Shown here: positions 43,969 through 52,566 of the stretch, one piece after another
Numbering within the stretch: the first letter of the stretch is position 1
How the letters are laid out: every line of letters starts with the position of its first letter
Assembly (NCBI RefSeq): GCF_019734195.1
Contig: NZ_JAASHM010000015.1
Coordinates: forward strand, 20,971-84,970
Source: Clostridium sp. K13
Lineage (GTDB): Bacteria; Bacillota; Clostridia; Clostridiales; Clostridiaceae
Length of the DNA: 64,000 bases
Direction: 5' to 3'
Made by a program: the position numbers and the translations under genes
Notes under the pieces: model-generated
Database searches by the model: none
What the model was told of the DNA's origin: nothing
The model's input: the letters and a program-made list of their open reading frames with translations, nothing else

Positions 43969-44388
43969 CCCTTCCCCCTAAAGTAATATTTTTCATCTAT
44001 AAAATTATACCATATAAATTTACACTTTATTCAAAATAATACTATCTATTTTATTTATATACTTGAAATAAAATAACTCTAATTTATTAGAACATCTATT
44101 TAAAATTTGTCTATATATTTTTATTAAAATTTCAATTTACTCTCTTATAATATTCAAGGTAAATAGTCCATATTTATACTTTTTATTTTTCTTGACTTTT
44201 ATTTGTCAATATGCTTTAACCTCTTTAATTCAAACTATTACGAGTATTTTTCCATTATTTTTCTTTTGGTTTTTGGAATTTTGAACCTTGTTATATTGTT
44301 CCACGTGAGTTTGACAGCATTTTTGATATGTAGTATAAACTAGGTGCAGGACGAAGGAATTAAATTCACAATCTTGGAGGTGTATTTT
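43969..44388. other. Intergenic region upstream of the 3D-domain gene
   Basis: This region contains the promoter at 44311-44339 and a predicted leader of only about 43 bases. A c-di-AMP (ydaO) riboswitch, often found before cell-wall hydrolase genes, was looked for and is not present because the leader is too short. Otherwise it is AT-rich with no ORF. Confidence 0.5.
44311..44339 (+). promoter_or_regulatory. Near-consensus sigma-A promoter of the 3D-domain gene
   Basis: TTGACA (44311-44316), a 17-base spacer and TATAAA (44334-44339) put transcription start near 44346. This excludes the GTG at 44344 as a start codon. Confidence 0.75.
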
Positions 44389-45123
44389 CTGTTTAAGAAA
44401 ATTTTTGTTTTAACAACTTCACTTGCTCTATCAATGTTTGGTATGAATGAATTTTATGCTAGTGCAAGTGTTTTAAATAATACAAATAAAAAAGTTGTTA
44501 ATATTAGTTATTTAGAAAACCGTAATGATAATAATGATTTAAATTCAAATACTATTTCAACTAATGAAGCTAATACAGCAATAGTTACTTCTGATAATGA
44601 TTCAATTATCAAGTATATTGCTTCAGATACTAATTCAAATATTGAATTTACTTCTACAGTTGATAATATGATGAATGATATGTCTATCTATAATAAAAAA
44701 GTTGAAAATGAAAAAGTTAAAGAGGCCGCTGAAGCTAAGGCTAAAGCAGATGCTGAAGCTACTGCTAAGGCAGACGCTAAAGCTCAAGAGCCTCAAGAAA
44801 ATGAAGCTAAAGAAGCTAACACTTCATATAAAGCTACTTTTAACATGGAAGCTACTGCTTATACTGGAGATACTACTACTGCCACTGGCGTTACCCCTGT
44901 ACGTAACCCAAATGGAGTTAGTACTATTGCTGTAGATCCATCAATAATTCCTTTAGGTTCAAAAGTTTATATCCCTGGATATGGTGAGGCTATTGCTGCT
45001 GATACCGGTGGTGCTATAAAAGGCCATAGAATAGATTTATTTTTAAATTCGGAAAATGAATGCGAAAACTGGGGAAGACAAAATGTCACGTTATATGTCC
45101 TTGCTTATCCAGGTGAATGGTAA
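44389..45123 (+). CDS. Secreted 3D-domain protein, probable CTG start
   Basis: From CTG 44389, eight bases after GGAGG (44376-44380), the product is MFKKIFVLTTSLALSMFG..., a textbook signal peptide. Upstream GTG and TTG codons either lie at the transcription start or overlap the ribosome site. The 244-residue protein has an acidic region, a 40-residue Ala/Lys/Glu-rich helix (KVKEAAEAKAKADAEATA) and a C-terminal 3D domain of about 85 residues. The 3D domain shows MEATAYTG, GVSTIAVDPSIIPLGSKVYI and ADTGGAIKGHRIDLF; the three Asp give the domain its name. This resembles YabE/Rpf-type and MltA-like lytic transglycosylase folds, so it probably acts on peptidoglycan. Confidence 0.88.
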   Translation: MFKKIFVLTTSLALSMFGMNEFYASASVLNNTNKKVVNISYLENRNDNNDLNSNTISTNEANTAIVTSDNDSIIKYIASDTNSNIEFTSTVDNMMNDMSIYNKKVENEKVKEAAEAKAKADAEATAKADAKAQEPQENEAKEANTSYKATFNMEATAYTGDTTTATGVTPVRNPNGVSTIAVDPSIIPLGSKVYIPGYGEAIAADTGGAIKGHRIDLFLNSENECENWGRQNVTLYVLAYPGEW

Positions 45124-45205
45124 AAATATTTAGTAATAATTTATTAGCTACTGTTCATACTAATTAAAGTAATGTTTTTTATACTTTAATTTAGGAGGGT
45201 TAATT

Positions 45206-45340
45206 TTGCTAATACCTAAATTCATTTTTTGTATACATAAATACAATTCTGAAATAATAAAAAATATCTGTTTCAAAGGTGGTTATTACGAAAAGTTAAC
45301 TTGTAAAAAGTGTGGTAAAATTAAAAACCTTTATTGGTAA
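45206..45340 (+). CDS. Small Cys-containing protein (44 residues)
   Basis: TTG 45206 follows AGGAGGGTTAATT with good spacing. The product starts MLIPKFIFCIHKYNSEIIKN and ends YYEKLTCKKCGKIKNLYW. One CxxC pair (CKKC) and an upstream Cys-His (CIH) could bind one zinc ion. A strong terminator follows at once. The gene lies 82 bases after the 3D-domain gene and may be co-transcribed with it. I do not recognise the family. Confidence 0.65.
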   Translation: MLIPKFIFCIHKYNSEIIKNICFKGGYYEKLTCKKCGKIKNLYW

Positions 45341-45341
45341 T

Positions 45342-45381
45342 ACAAAAGAGGCTATATAAATAATTAGCCTCTTTTGTATTA
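45342..45381. terminator. Bidirectional terminator
   Basis: ACAAAAGAGGCTA pairs with TAGCCTCTTTTGT across a 10-base loop (45342-45377). It separates the small plus-strand gene from the minus-strand lipoprotein gene. Confidence 0.85.
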
Positions 45382-45383
45382 AA

Positions 45384-45887
45384 CTATTTAATTAATTCTG
45401 CATATTTAGCTTCTGCATCTGATGCAACTTCACTATTAAGTATAAATAATGAAACTAAATTTCCATCAACTCTTACTTCTGCATTTTTAGCAATTTCTTT
45501 TTCATCAGGATAAAAAGCATTTCCTATTTTATCTTGTAATACTTCCTCAACTGAAGCTTTAACAGCATCAACCTTTCCATCCTTAGCCTTAACTACTATA
45601 ATTAATCCTGGTCCTGGTGAAATTTGTGTTTCTAATACACCGTAATCTTCTATATCATCTAAATTTAAGTGATATATCTCTTTTGCCATATCATCATCTA
45701 TTTCCCCAGGCATTCTTACATAACCTTCTTCATTTAATTTTTCCACAACTTCTTTTGCAGAAACTGAAGAGCTTTGTTGCTCACCTTGTTCTGTTGCTGG
45801 AGTATTTCCTCCATTTTTATTTCCACATCCAGTTAAAGTTGCTCCAACCATAACTGCTATTAACATACTTACTAATATCTTTTTCAC
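45384..45887 (-). CDS. DUF4358-like lipoprotein
   Basis: The 167-residue protein begins MKKILVSMLIAVMVGATLTGC, a lipoprotein signal with lipobox LTGC (Cys21). A Gly/Asn/Gln-rich linker follows. The mature domain contains YHLNLDDIEDYGVLETQISPGPGLIIVVKAKDGKVDAV, the pattern of DUF4358 lipoproteins. It should be tethered to the outer face of the membrane. It is monocistronic. The function of the family is unknown. Confidence 0.87.
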   Translation of the reverse strand: MKKILVSMLIAVMVGATLTGCGNKNGGNTPATEQGEQQSSSVSAKEVVEKLNEEGYVRMPGEIDDDMAKEIYHLNLDDIEDYGVLETQISPGPGLIIVVKAKDGKVDAVKASVEEVLQDKIGNAFYPDEKEIAKNAEVRVDGNLVSLFILNSEVASDAEAKYAELIK

Positions 45888-46007
45888 TTTTATAACCTCA
45901 CTTTATTAATTTTTTATCTTAATTGTTTTATCACTTCATTAGACTATACTACTATTAAAATTGTTCCCAAGATTCAAAAAAATTTTCCCATATTTTATTT
46001 CCATTTA

Positions 46008-46036
46008 TTTACAATCGCTGCTTTTTTAATTATACT
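46008..46036 (+). promoter_or_regulatory. Putative promoter of the second amidase gene
   Basis: TTTACA (46008-46013), a 17-base spacer and TATACT (46031-46036) predict a leader of about 50 bases before the ribosome site GAGGTGAT. Confidence 0.6.
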
Positions 46037-46091
46037 TATATTTAGGAAGTATCTTTTCCTTTAAGGCCGAATTTGAAATGAGGTGATTTGT

Positions 46092-46874
46092 ATAGACAAT
46101 AATAATTTCGACTTAAACGCAAGACGAAAATTACTTCATGAACGAAAAAGAAAAAGGCAAAAAATATTTAAGCTTGTAATTTTATCAATTCCATTAACAA
46201 TAATATTAATAACCATAATTAATATTATGTCAAATAGAAACAATACCGTTGCAACCTTTAATCTAGCTATACCAAAAACTGAAGAAAAAAAACTTTATAC
46301 TGTATGCATAGATCCTGGTCATGGTGATTGGGATTATGGAGCTATAAGTCCAAATGGTACTGCTGAAAAAGATATTACACTAGCTGTTTCATTAAAATTA
46401 GGTAATATGTTAGAAAAAGAGGGAAACTTCAAAGTTATTTACACTCGTACTACAGATAACATGGATTGGATAGAAACTGCTAACGATAGCTTAAAAGAAA
46501 GAATAAAAATATCTAAAATATGTAACGCAGATATCTTTGTGTCTATTCATTGTAACTATAGCTCTGACTCAAATGAAATATTAGGAGTTGAAACTTGGTA
46601 TAATCCTTCTGATGATAGTAGTCTAACCTTATCTAAATACTTACAACAAGCTCTAATTGATTTAGATTATACTACTAACCGAGGTGTAAAATCATATGTT
46701 CCTGGCGAGGAGCTTGCCGTTTTAGAATTAAACACTACAACTTCAGCCTTAGTAGAATTAGGTTTCCTAACAAACTCTTCTGACGAAAAATTTCTTTCTT
46801 CTGATGCTGGACAAACAAAATGTGCTAATGCACTTTTTGAAGCAATAGTTGAATATAGAGATGATAATAATTAA
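46092..46874 (+). CDS. Membrane-anchored N-acetylmuramoyl-L-alanine amidase (Amidase_3), probable ATA start
   Basis: The domain plan and sequence closely follow the amidase at 32252. There is a basic N terminus (RRKLLHERKRKRQK), a TM anchor at about 28-47 and an Amidase_3 domain from about 70. It has IDPGHGDWDYG, Glu in TAEKDITL, SIHCN and LVELGFLTNSSDEKFLSSDAGQTKCANALF. Catalytic His and Glu residues are intact. The ribosome site GAGGTG (46080-46085) is followed after six bases by ATA 46092, giving MDNNNFDLNARRK. The only canonical codon in frame, GTG 46083, lies inside the ribosome site. It should cleave peptidoglycan stem peptides. Confidence 0.88.
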   Translation: MDNNNFDLNARRKLLHERKRKRQKIFKLVILSIPLTIILITIINIMSNRNNTVATFNLAIPKTEEKKLYTVCIDPGHGDWDYGAISPNGTAEKDITLAVSLKLGNMLEKEGNFKVIYTRTTDNMDWIETANDSLKERIKISKICNADIFVSIHCNYSSDSNEILGVETWYNPSDDSSLTLSKYLQQALIDLDYTTNRGVKSYVPGEELAVLELNTTTSALVELGFLTNSSDEKFLSSDAGQTKCANALFEAIVEYRDDNN

Positions 46875-46883
46875 CATAATTTA

Positions 46884-46925
46884 AGCCACAATATATAAAT
46901 CTTTTTTATTTATACATAGTGGCTT
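46884..46925. terminator. Terminator between the amidase and holin genes
   Basis: AAGCCAC pairs with GTGGCTT around an AT-rich partly paired interior (46884-46924). The genes converge here, so it may serve both. Confidence 0.6.
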
Positions 46926-46945
46926 AGTTATTTACATAATTTTTA

Positions 46946-47185
46946 TTATTCTTTTTTCGTTTCATCTACAGTAGTATTTTCTTTATCATCTAAATACCAT
47001 TTTGCTGTTGTTGTTGGATTGCTTATAATTCCTGCAGCAACTAAAACTGCTAATATAGCATTAGTTATTTCTGTATATTCTTCCGGTACAATTTTTACAC
47101 CAAAAGCATTTAGTATAAGAGGTATTAATGCAAAAATGGATACCCATAGCCCATAATTCTTAAAACGAGACCAATCAATTTTCAT
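46946..47185 (-). CDS. phi-LC3-type holin
   Basis: The 79-residue protein has the phiLC3 holin layout: MKIDWSRFKNYGLWVSIFALIPLIL (TM1), a short loop GVKIVPEEY, TM2 (AILAVLVAAGII) and the family-typical NPTTTAKWYLDD before a charged C-terminal tail. It starts behind GGAGG. No other phage gene is nearby, so it is an orphan. It converges on an amidase gene, and a holin plus amidase pair could assist protein release or autolysis, which is inference. Confidence 0.88.
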   Translation of the reverse strand: MKIDWSRFKNYGLWVSIFALIPLILNAFGVKIVPEEYTEITNAILAVLVAAGIISNPTTTAKWYLDDKENTTVDETKKE

Positions 47186-47241
47186 ACCAATCTCCCTCCT
47201 TCTTATACCAATATATTCTTTTGTTTTTATTATGTTCTATT

Positions 47242-50200
47242 CTAACTTAATTTCTTTTCTTTTTTATAAAACATAAATCCTAAAACTAAACTTATTGTAC
47301 CTATTAATACTATAAATTGTGAACTCACCATATTACCTGTTTTAGGTAAGTATTCTATATCACTATTATTAGAATTATCTAACTTACTATTATAATCTGG
47401 TGTTACAATTATATTGTTGTCTTCTTTGCTAACCTCATCACCTGGAGTTATTATCTCTCCATCCCCCTCATCTTCTCCTGGCTTATCCACATCTTCCTCT
47501 TTAACAATTTCCTCTAAACCATTATAACTTTCTTTTAATAATCTTACTATATTCTCAATTTCATTTTCAGTCGCATCTTCATTATTATATACCTCAAATG
47601 CCATCTCTAAAGCCTTCTTATAATTATCAATACTTTCTTCTGTGTACTTACTTTCATCTATACTCTTATATTCTTCAATCAATAATAATAGTTCTCTTTT
47701 ATCACCTTTTTTAACTAGTTCATTAATTGCATTTTTTAATATCTTCATAGTATTTTCTATTTTTTCTTCTGTTACTTCATTATCAATTAGTACCTTTTTA
47801 GCTATTTTTAAGCTTTCATTTAAATTGCTCCAACTTTTTGGAGTATAATCTTTTTCTTGTAATCCTCTAACTTCTGCTATTAAATTTTCTAGCTCATCAT
47901 AATTAATGCTAGTAATATAATTTAACTCTATACTATCTATTACTGTCCAACATCCTGCATTAGCATCAAAATCAAACCCAATCTTTACACTATCACTATC
48001 AATCCAGACTGGTAATGAAATCTTTTGCCATCCATTTGTATACCCAATATTAATTCCATCTATTTTCCCATTATTATCAATATACATAGTATCTGAATTA
48101 TAGTCTCCTCCACTATATACCCATGCACTTAATTCATATTTACCACTATTTAAATCATTAACCTCTTGATAAATATTAGTTTTAAAAGCTTTATCATTCC
48201 ATATTGAAAGTGCATATTTTCCTGATGGAGCATCATCTCCAAAATAAGTTCTATCTTGTGCATTTACAGAATCTAAATCCCCATCTACATACCATCCATC
48301 AAGAGTTCCAAGTTCAAAATCCCAATTATTTATTTCTAAAGGTGTTCCCATTCTTAAAACTACTTCAGTCATTGAACAAGCTTCTACTTCTACATTACTT
48401 AATTTAGCATTTCCATATCCAGCTTTTTTACCTTCAATAATATATTTTGTGCTATCAAGTACATCTTTAATTTCAAAAATTCCATTTTCATCACTTATTA
48501 TTGTAAATTTTTCTTCTCCCTTTAAAGTAACTGTAACATTAACATCGCTTAATTTATTATTATTGGAATCAACAACAACTCCATATATACTACCTAAGGC
48601 TTTCTCTAAGCTTAAATTAATTCCTTCTGTAGCTTTTCCACCCTCAACAATAATATTATTTATACTACTTTCAAAATATCCCTCTTTCCTTGCAGTAATA
48701 GTATAACTTTTCCCACTTATTACATATGGTATCTTATACTCTCCTTGAGAATTAGTTACCGACTTATACTTAGTTCCAGCACTTGATATAGCACTTACTT
48801 CTGCTTCGCTTATTGCATTACCATTATCATCTGTTATGCATCCTTCTATTGTCCCAGAATTAATATTCAGTCTAAAATCTATATTGGAAGTACATTCTCC
48901 AATTACTACATTAACATCTTTAATTGAATCAGACTCATATCCTTGTTTTTCTGCATTAATAGTATAACTATTTCCCCCTGGTAAATCTGATAATAAATAA
49001 GAACCATCAGCCTTAGAATTAGTACTAAACTTATTTCCATCAACAATTGCATAAATTTCAACATCTTCTATTGGATTATCGTTGTCATCTCTTATATTTC
49101 CTTGTATACTTCCACTTCCTAATACAATCTCAATCTTCGTAACTTCTCCTTTAGTTATCTCTATAACTTTACCTGAGCTATAATATCCCTCTTTATTAAC
49201 GATAATATTAACATTTTTTTCAGCTTCTAACTCATTAATAAAAAATCTTCCATATTTATCTGTCGTTTTTACATATTTTTCACCATCAATATCTACTATT
49301 ACCTCAGCTCCAATTATTTTATTTCCGCCTTCACCAACTACAATTCCAGAAATAATTCCTTTAGTAGTCCCTTCAGTACTATCCCTAAATGAATTTAATG
49401 CCGGTAACGCTTTTCCATCAAAGTCGAACAATGTTGTATTAGATACTACATTATCTCCTACTTTATCTTCACTTCCATCTTCAGCCTCACCTCTTTGTAT
49501 TGCCCATCCTACGCCTTCTTGGTCTATCATAACAGGATCCCAATATAAATCACCTATTATGCAATTATCTTCAGCATTTCTTATTCCATTAAATAACTCA
49601 TCTAAAAATTCTTTTTGTCCTTGAGGAGATGATTCATGACTTTCATTTCCGTTATCTGCCAACTGTCCTGGCCATCCATCTGGCTTAGTAGGATTCCAAT
49701 TATACCCTGTTTCCATTATCAATATTTTTTTACCATATTTTTTTGATAGTTCATTAAACCATGGAATTATATCTTCAACATTTTTTCTTGTCCAAAATGG
49801 ATAGTACGATGCCCCAATAATATCATAATTTACATTATGTTTGATACATCCATCCAAAAATGTAGTATATCTATTATCTTCTCCTGCTTCATCTAGATGT
49901 AATACTACCTTAGTATTAGTTGATATTTCCTTTACAGCTCTATATCCCGCATTTAAAAATCTAGCTAACTGTTCAAAATTTGCAATTTTTCCGTAAGGAT
50001 ATAAAATTCCATATTGCATTTCATTACCTAAAGAAATATATTCTGGAGTAGTTCCTTGATTCACAAGAGCTCTCATTACATCTTTAGTATATTCATAAAC
50101 AAGCTGTTCTAGTTTATCAACAGTTTTTTCATTATCTAATCCCTCTATTTCATTCCTCCAAGATGAAGGTATTTCCTGAGTAGCTCCATTTGGCCACCAA

Positions 50201-51006
50201 TCACTATAATTTAGAGTTACTTCTATCTCCATTCCTACTTCTTTTGCTCTTTTTGCACTTTTTAATAAATCTTCTGTATTTTGATACCCATCTGGTAAAT
50301 AATAATCTGGATTAGTTATAGATCCATGTTGTCTTCCAGTGTCATTATGAGTTCTCAATCTAGCAAAATTGAATCCATTTTCAGCTAATATATGAAATAC
50401 ATCTCTTTCTTCTCCTTCACTATCATAAAAACTCCCACCAACATCTTCTATATAATTAACCATAGTTAAATCTCCACCTTTTAGAAATTTATATTCCTCA
50501 TCAGTTTTGATTAATGAAACAGAATCATAATTTGACCAAGTACCACCTTTCCCATTTGAATAAAATCCTAATGTCACTTGATTATTAGTAACCTCAAAAT
50601 TTAATACAACCTTTGTAAAATCATTTGTTATAGGTATACTAGTTCTTGCTCCAGTCCCTCCAAAATCATTTGCATAAATATAATGTGATTTTTGATTTCC
50701 ACTACTTGCCGCATAAGCTTCAACTCTATAATATCCATTCTCTATACCTGTTATAGTTTGTTCTGTCCATACCTCATAATCACTTTCACTCCAATACCCT
50801 AAACTATAAGAATCATCATATCCCCAGTTCCCCTTTCCAGCAGCTGCTTCAATATTTCCTTTTACCACCCATCCATCTAGCCAATCACTAAAACTACTAT
50901 TTACTATTTTTGACTCTTCTGCTTTTACCGGTATTGATATTAAAGTTGTTGTATATATTACTACTACCATTATACCTAATACCTTTTTCATTAATTTTTT
51001 AATCAA
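47242..51006 (-). CDS. Cell-wall-anchored endo-beta-1,4-galactanase (GH53), multidomain
   Basis: The start is set at TTG 51006 after GGGGG; upstream in-frame ATG codons have no ribosome site. The 1254-residue protein has a signal peptide (1-29) and a Trp-rich carbohydrate-binding module (about 30-168). The GH53 domain (about 172-545) has acid/base Glu329 in LGNEMQ and nucleophile Glu432 in IMETGY. Four carboxypeptidase-regulatory-like beta modules follow (about 550-886), then a second galactose-binding-like module (891-1030), two FIVAR-like helical modules (1035-1170), a Pro/Asp-rich spacer and LPKTG (1220-1224) with TM and KKEKK tail. Sortase should attach it to the wall, where it would degrade arabinogalactan or pectic galactan. 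Confidence 0.94.
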   Translation of the reverse strand: MIKKLMKKVLGIMVVVIYTTTLISIPVKAEESKIVNSSFSDWLDGWVVKGNIEAAAGKGNWGYDDSYSLGYWSESDYEVWTEQTITGIENGYYRVEAYAASSGNQKSHYIYANDFGGTGARTSIPITNDFTKVVLNFEVTNNQVTLGFYSNGKGGTWSNYDSVSLIKTDEEYKFLKGGDLTMVNYIEDVGGSFYDSEGEERDVFHILAENGFNFARLRTHNDTGRQHGSITNPDYYLPDGYQNTEDLLKSAKRAKEVGMEIEVTLNYSDWWPNGATQEIPSSWRNEIEGLDNEKTVDKLEQLVYEYTKDVMRALVNQGTTPEYISLGNEMQYGILYPYGKIANFEQLARFLNAGYRAVKEISTNTKVVLHLDEAGEDNRYTTFLDGCIKHNVNYDIIGASYYPFWTRKNVEDIIPWFNELSKKYGKKILIMETGYNWNPTKPDGWPGQLADNGNESHESSPQGQKEFLDELFNGIRNAEDNCIIGDLYWDPVMIDQEGVGWAIQRGEAEDGSEDKVGDNVVSNTTLFDFDGKALPALNSFRDSTEGTTKGIISGIVVGEGGNKIIGAEVIVDIDGEKYVKTTDKYGRFFINELEAEKNVNIIVNKEGYYSSGKVIEITKGEVTKIEIVLGSGSIQGNIRDDNDNPIEDVEIYAIVDGNKFSTNSKADGSYLLSDLPGGNSYTINAEKQGYESDSIKDVNVVIGECTSNIDFRLNINSGTIEGCITDDNGNAISEAEVSAISSAGTKYKSVTNSQGEYKIPYVISGKSYTITARKEGYFESSINNIIVEGGKATEGINLSLEKALGSIYGVVVDSNNNKLSDVNVTVTLKGEEKFTIISDENGIFEIKDVLDSTKYIIEGKKAGYGNAKLSNVEVEACSMTEVVLRMGTPLEINNWDFELGTLDGWYVDGDLDSVNAQDRTYFGDDAPSGKYALSIWNDKAFKTNIYQEVNDLNSGKYELSAWVYSGGDYNSDTMYIDNNGKIDGINIGYTNGWQKISLPVWIDSDSVKIGFDFDANAGCWTVIDSIELNYITSINYDELENLIAEVRGLQEKDYTPKSWSNLNESLKIAKKVLIDNEVTEEKIENTMKILKNAINELVKKGDKRELLLLIEEYKSIDESKYTEESIDNYKKALEMAFEVYNNEDATENEIENIVRLLKESYNGLEEIVKEEDVDKPGEDEGDGEIITPGDEVSKEDNNIIVTPDYNSKLDNSNNSDIEYLPKTGNMVSSQFIVLIGTISLVLGFMFYKKEKKLS

Positions 51007-51122
51007 AATATCATATCCCCCTTTTATAGTTATCGTTTTCATAATCAATACCATATTATCATCTTTACCTTTTATCAATATAAGTAAAATCATTAGATTA
51101 TAGTAATTTTATTAGAGAAAAA

Positions 51123-51193
51123 AATAAAGAGTTAAAAATTATTAAATAGAAATCCTTGAAAAAAATTTCTTTTATAACTCTTAACTCTTTATT
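51123..51193 (-). terminator. Terminator of the mutarotase-like gene
   Basis: AATAAAGAGTTAA (51181-51193 complement) pairs with its inverted copy at 51123-51135, enclosing a second small hairpin (AGAAAT/ATTTCT). T-rich sequence follows. Confidence 0.65.
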
Positions 51194-51198
51194 GATTA

Positions 51199-52071
51199 TT
51201 ATATTGTAACTGTATATGAAGAATTAAATACTTCTCCAACTTCTAATTTTTCAATACCAGCCTTATCCTTTAACTCTCCGTTAAAATCTTCAAAATCAGC
51301 ATGTCCATACCAAGGCTCTATACATACAAAAGGTGCTCCTGTAGCTTTTGTCCATAGCCCCATATAAGGGAAGCCTGTGAAGTCCATAGTTAATTCTTTA
51401 TTGTGATTAACTGATTTTAAGCTTATTTTTGTAGATTTTAAACTATCAAAAACTAAAGCATCATCTTTAAATGTATTAAAGCTTAATGGAATTATATTGC
51501 TATCATTAAAATATTCTTTTCTTTCTCTACTTACATACCCATCTTTAGTTATAAGCATAATATCACAGTTTTCTTTTTCATTAAATTCAAAGTAATAATC
51601 TTCTATTATTTCTCCTGACATCATCGGACACATAAATGCTGGATGAGCTCCTATTGAAAAATAAATCTCTTTATCATCCTTATTTTCTACTGTATATGCT
51701 GTTATAACTCCATTTTCTACTAACGTATAAGTAATTTTTAATGAAAACTTATATGGATATACCTTTAATGTTTCTTCAGAATAAACTAATTCAAAACTAA
51801 TCTTATTATCAGTTTTTTCAATCATCTCAAATTCTTTTAATCTAGCTAATCCATGTTGTGGTAAATTATACTCTTTTCCTTCAACTCTATAAGTTGAATC
51901 TTTAACTTTTCCAACTATCGGGAAAAGTACTGGTGCATGATAACTCCAATATTTATTATTTCCATTCCATAAATATTCAGTTCCATCAACTTTTGATGTA
52001 ATATTATGAAGTTCAGCTCCTTTATTACTTACAGTAATTTTAACTTTTTCATTTTCTAATGTATATAACAT
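51199..52071 (-). CDS. Aldose 1-epimerase family protein (LacX-like)
   Basis: The 290-residue beta-sandwich protein matches the galactose mutarotase superfamily, LacX branch. It has KGAELHNITSK near the N terminus, YLWNGNNKYWSYHAPVLFPIVGKVKD, LPQHGLARLKEFEM (His of the active site), FSIGAHPAFMCPM (second His) and APFVCIEPWYGHAD (catalytic Glu region). It would interconvert sugar anomers in the cytosol. Its place directly upstream of the galactanase gene on the same strand suggests galactose released by that enzyme as substrate, but no galactose kinase is here. Confidence 0.9.
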   Translation of the reverse strand: MLYTLENEKVKITVSNKGAELHNITSKVDGTEYLWNGNNKYWSYHAPVLFPIVGKVKDSTYRVEGKEYNLPQHGLARLKEFEMIEKTDNKISFELVYSEETLKVYPYKFSLKITYTLVENGVITAYTVENKDDKEIYFSIGAHPAFMCPMMSGEIIEDYYFEFNEKENCDIMLITKDGYVSRERKEYFNDSNIIPLSFNTFKDDALVFDSLKSTKISLKSVNHNKELTMDFTGFPYMGLWTKATGAPFVCIEPWYGHADFEDFNGELKDKAGIEKLEVGEVFNSSYTVTI

Positions 52072-52137
52072 TTTCCTCTCTCCTAATCAAACTTAATTTA
52101 TATATATTTTTTTATTTATAACGTTATCATTTTTAAT

Positions 52138-52185
52138 AAATTGCGAAGTAATTTCCTCCTTAACTTTTATTTTCCTTCGCAATTT
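52138..52185. repeat. Short hairpin element related to copies A-C (copy D)
   Basis: AAATTGCGAAG (52138-52148) pairs with CTTCGCAATTT (52175-52185). The loop contains CCTCCTTAACTTTTATTTTCC-like sequence, the same CCTTAACTTTT core found in A, B and C. It touches the rhodanese stop codon and may act as its terminator. Confidence 0.6.
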
Positions 52186-52499
52186 TATTCAATAGTTCCT
52201 TTATAACCAAGGACTCCTTGTCCTAGATTATATAAATTACTAAACCCTTCTTCTTCTAGCATTTGACATGCTAATGCACTTTTATGTCCGGCTTTACAAT
52301 AAACTAATATAGGCTTATCTATATTTTCTTTTAAATCTTCAATTTCCCATTCTAATTCTTCAACTGGTATATTTATTGCATTAGGTATTTTACTTTCTTT
52401 ATATTCACTATATCTTCTAACATCTATAATAATTAAATCTTCACAATCCTTAATTAAATTTTCAGCTTGCGCACTATTAATTGATTTAAATGAACTCAT
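52185..52499 (-). CDS. Single-domain rhodanese-like sulfurtransferase
   Basis: The 104-residue protein is one rhodanese domain. It has LIIIDVRRYSEYKESKIPNAINIP at the N-terminal half and the active-site loop VYCKAGHKSALAC with the catalytic Cys. It ends with LYNLGQGVLGYKG. Such proteins move sulfane sulfur to acceptors in the cytosol. It is monocistronic with element D at its 3' end. The in vivo acceptor is not known. Confidence 0.93.
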   Translation of the reverse strand: MSSFKSINSAQAENLIKDCEDLIIIDVRRYSEYKESKIPNAINIPVEELEWEIEDLKENIDKPILVYCKAGHKSALACQMLEEEGFSNLYNLGQGVLGYKGTIE

Positions 52500-52566
52500 A
52501 ACTGCACCTCTTTTGTAATTTCATATAAATTAATTATAGTAATAATAAATTTCATTTACAAGAAAT

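Noticed and set aside
43990..44340. Possible c-di-AMP riboswitch before the 3D-domain gene
   Set aside because: The predicted transcription start leaves a leader of about 43 bases, too short for this riboswitch.
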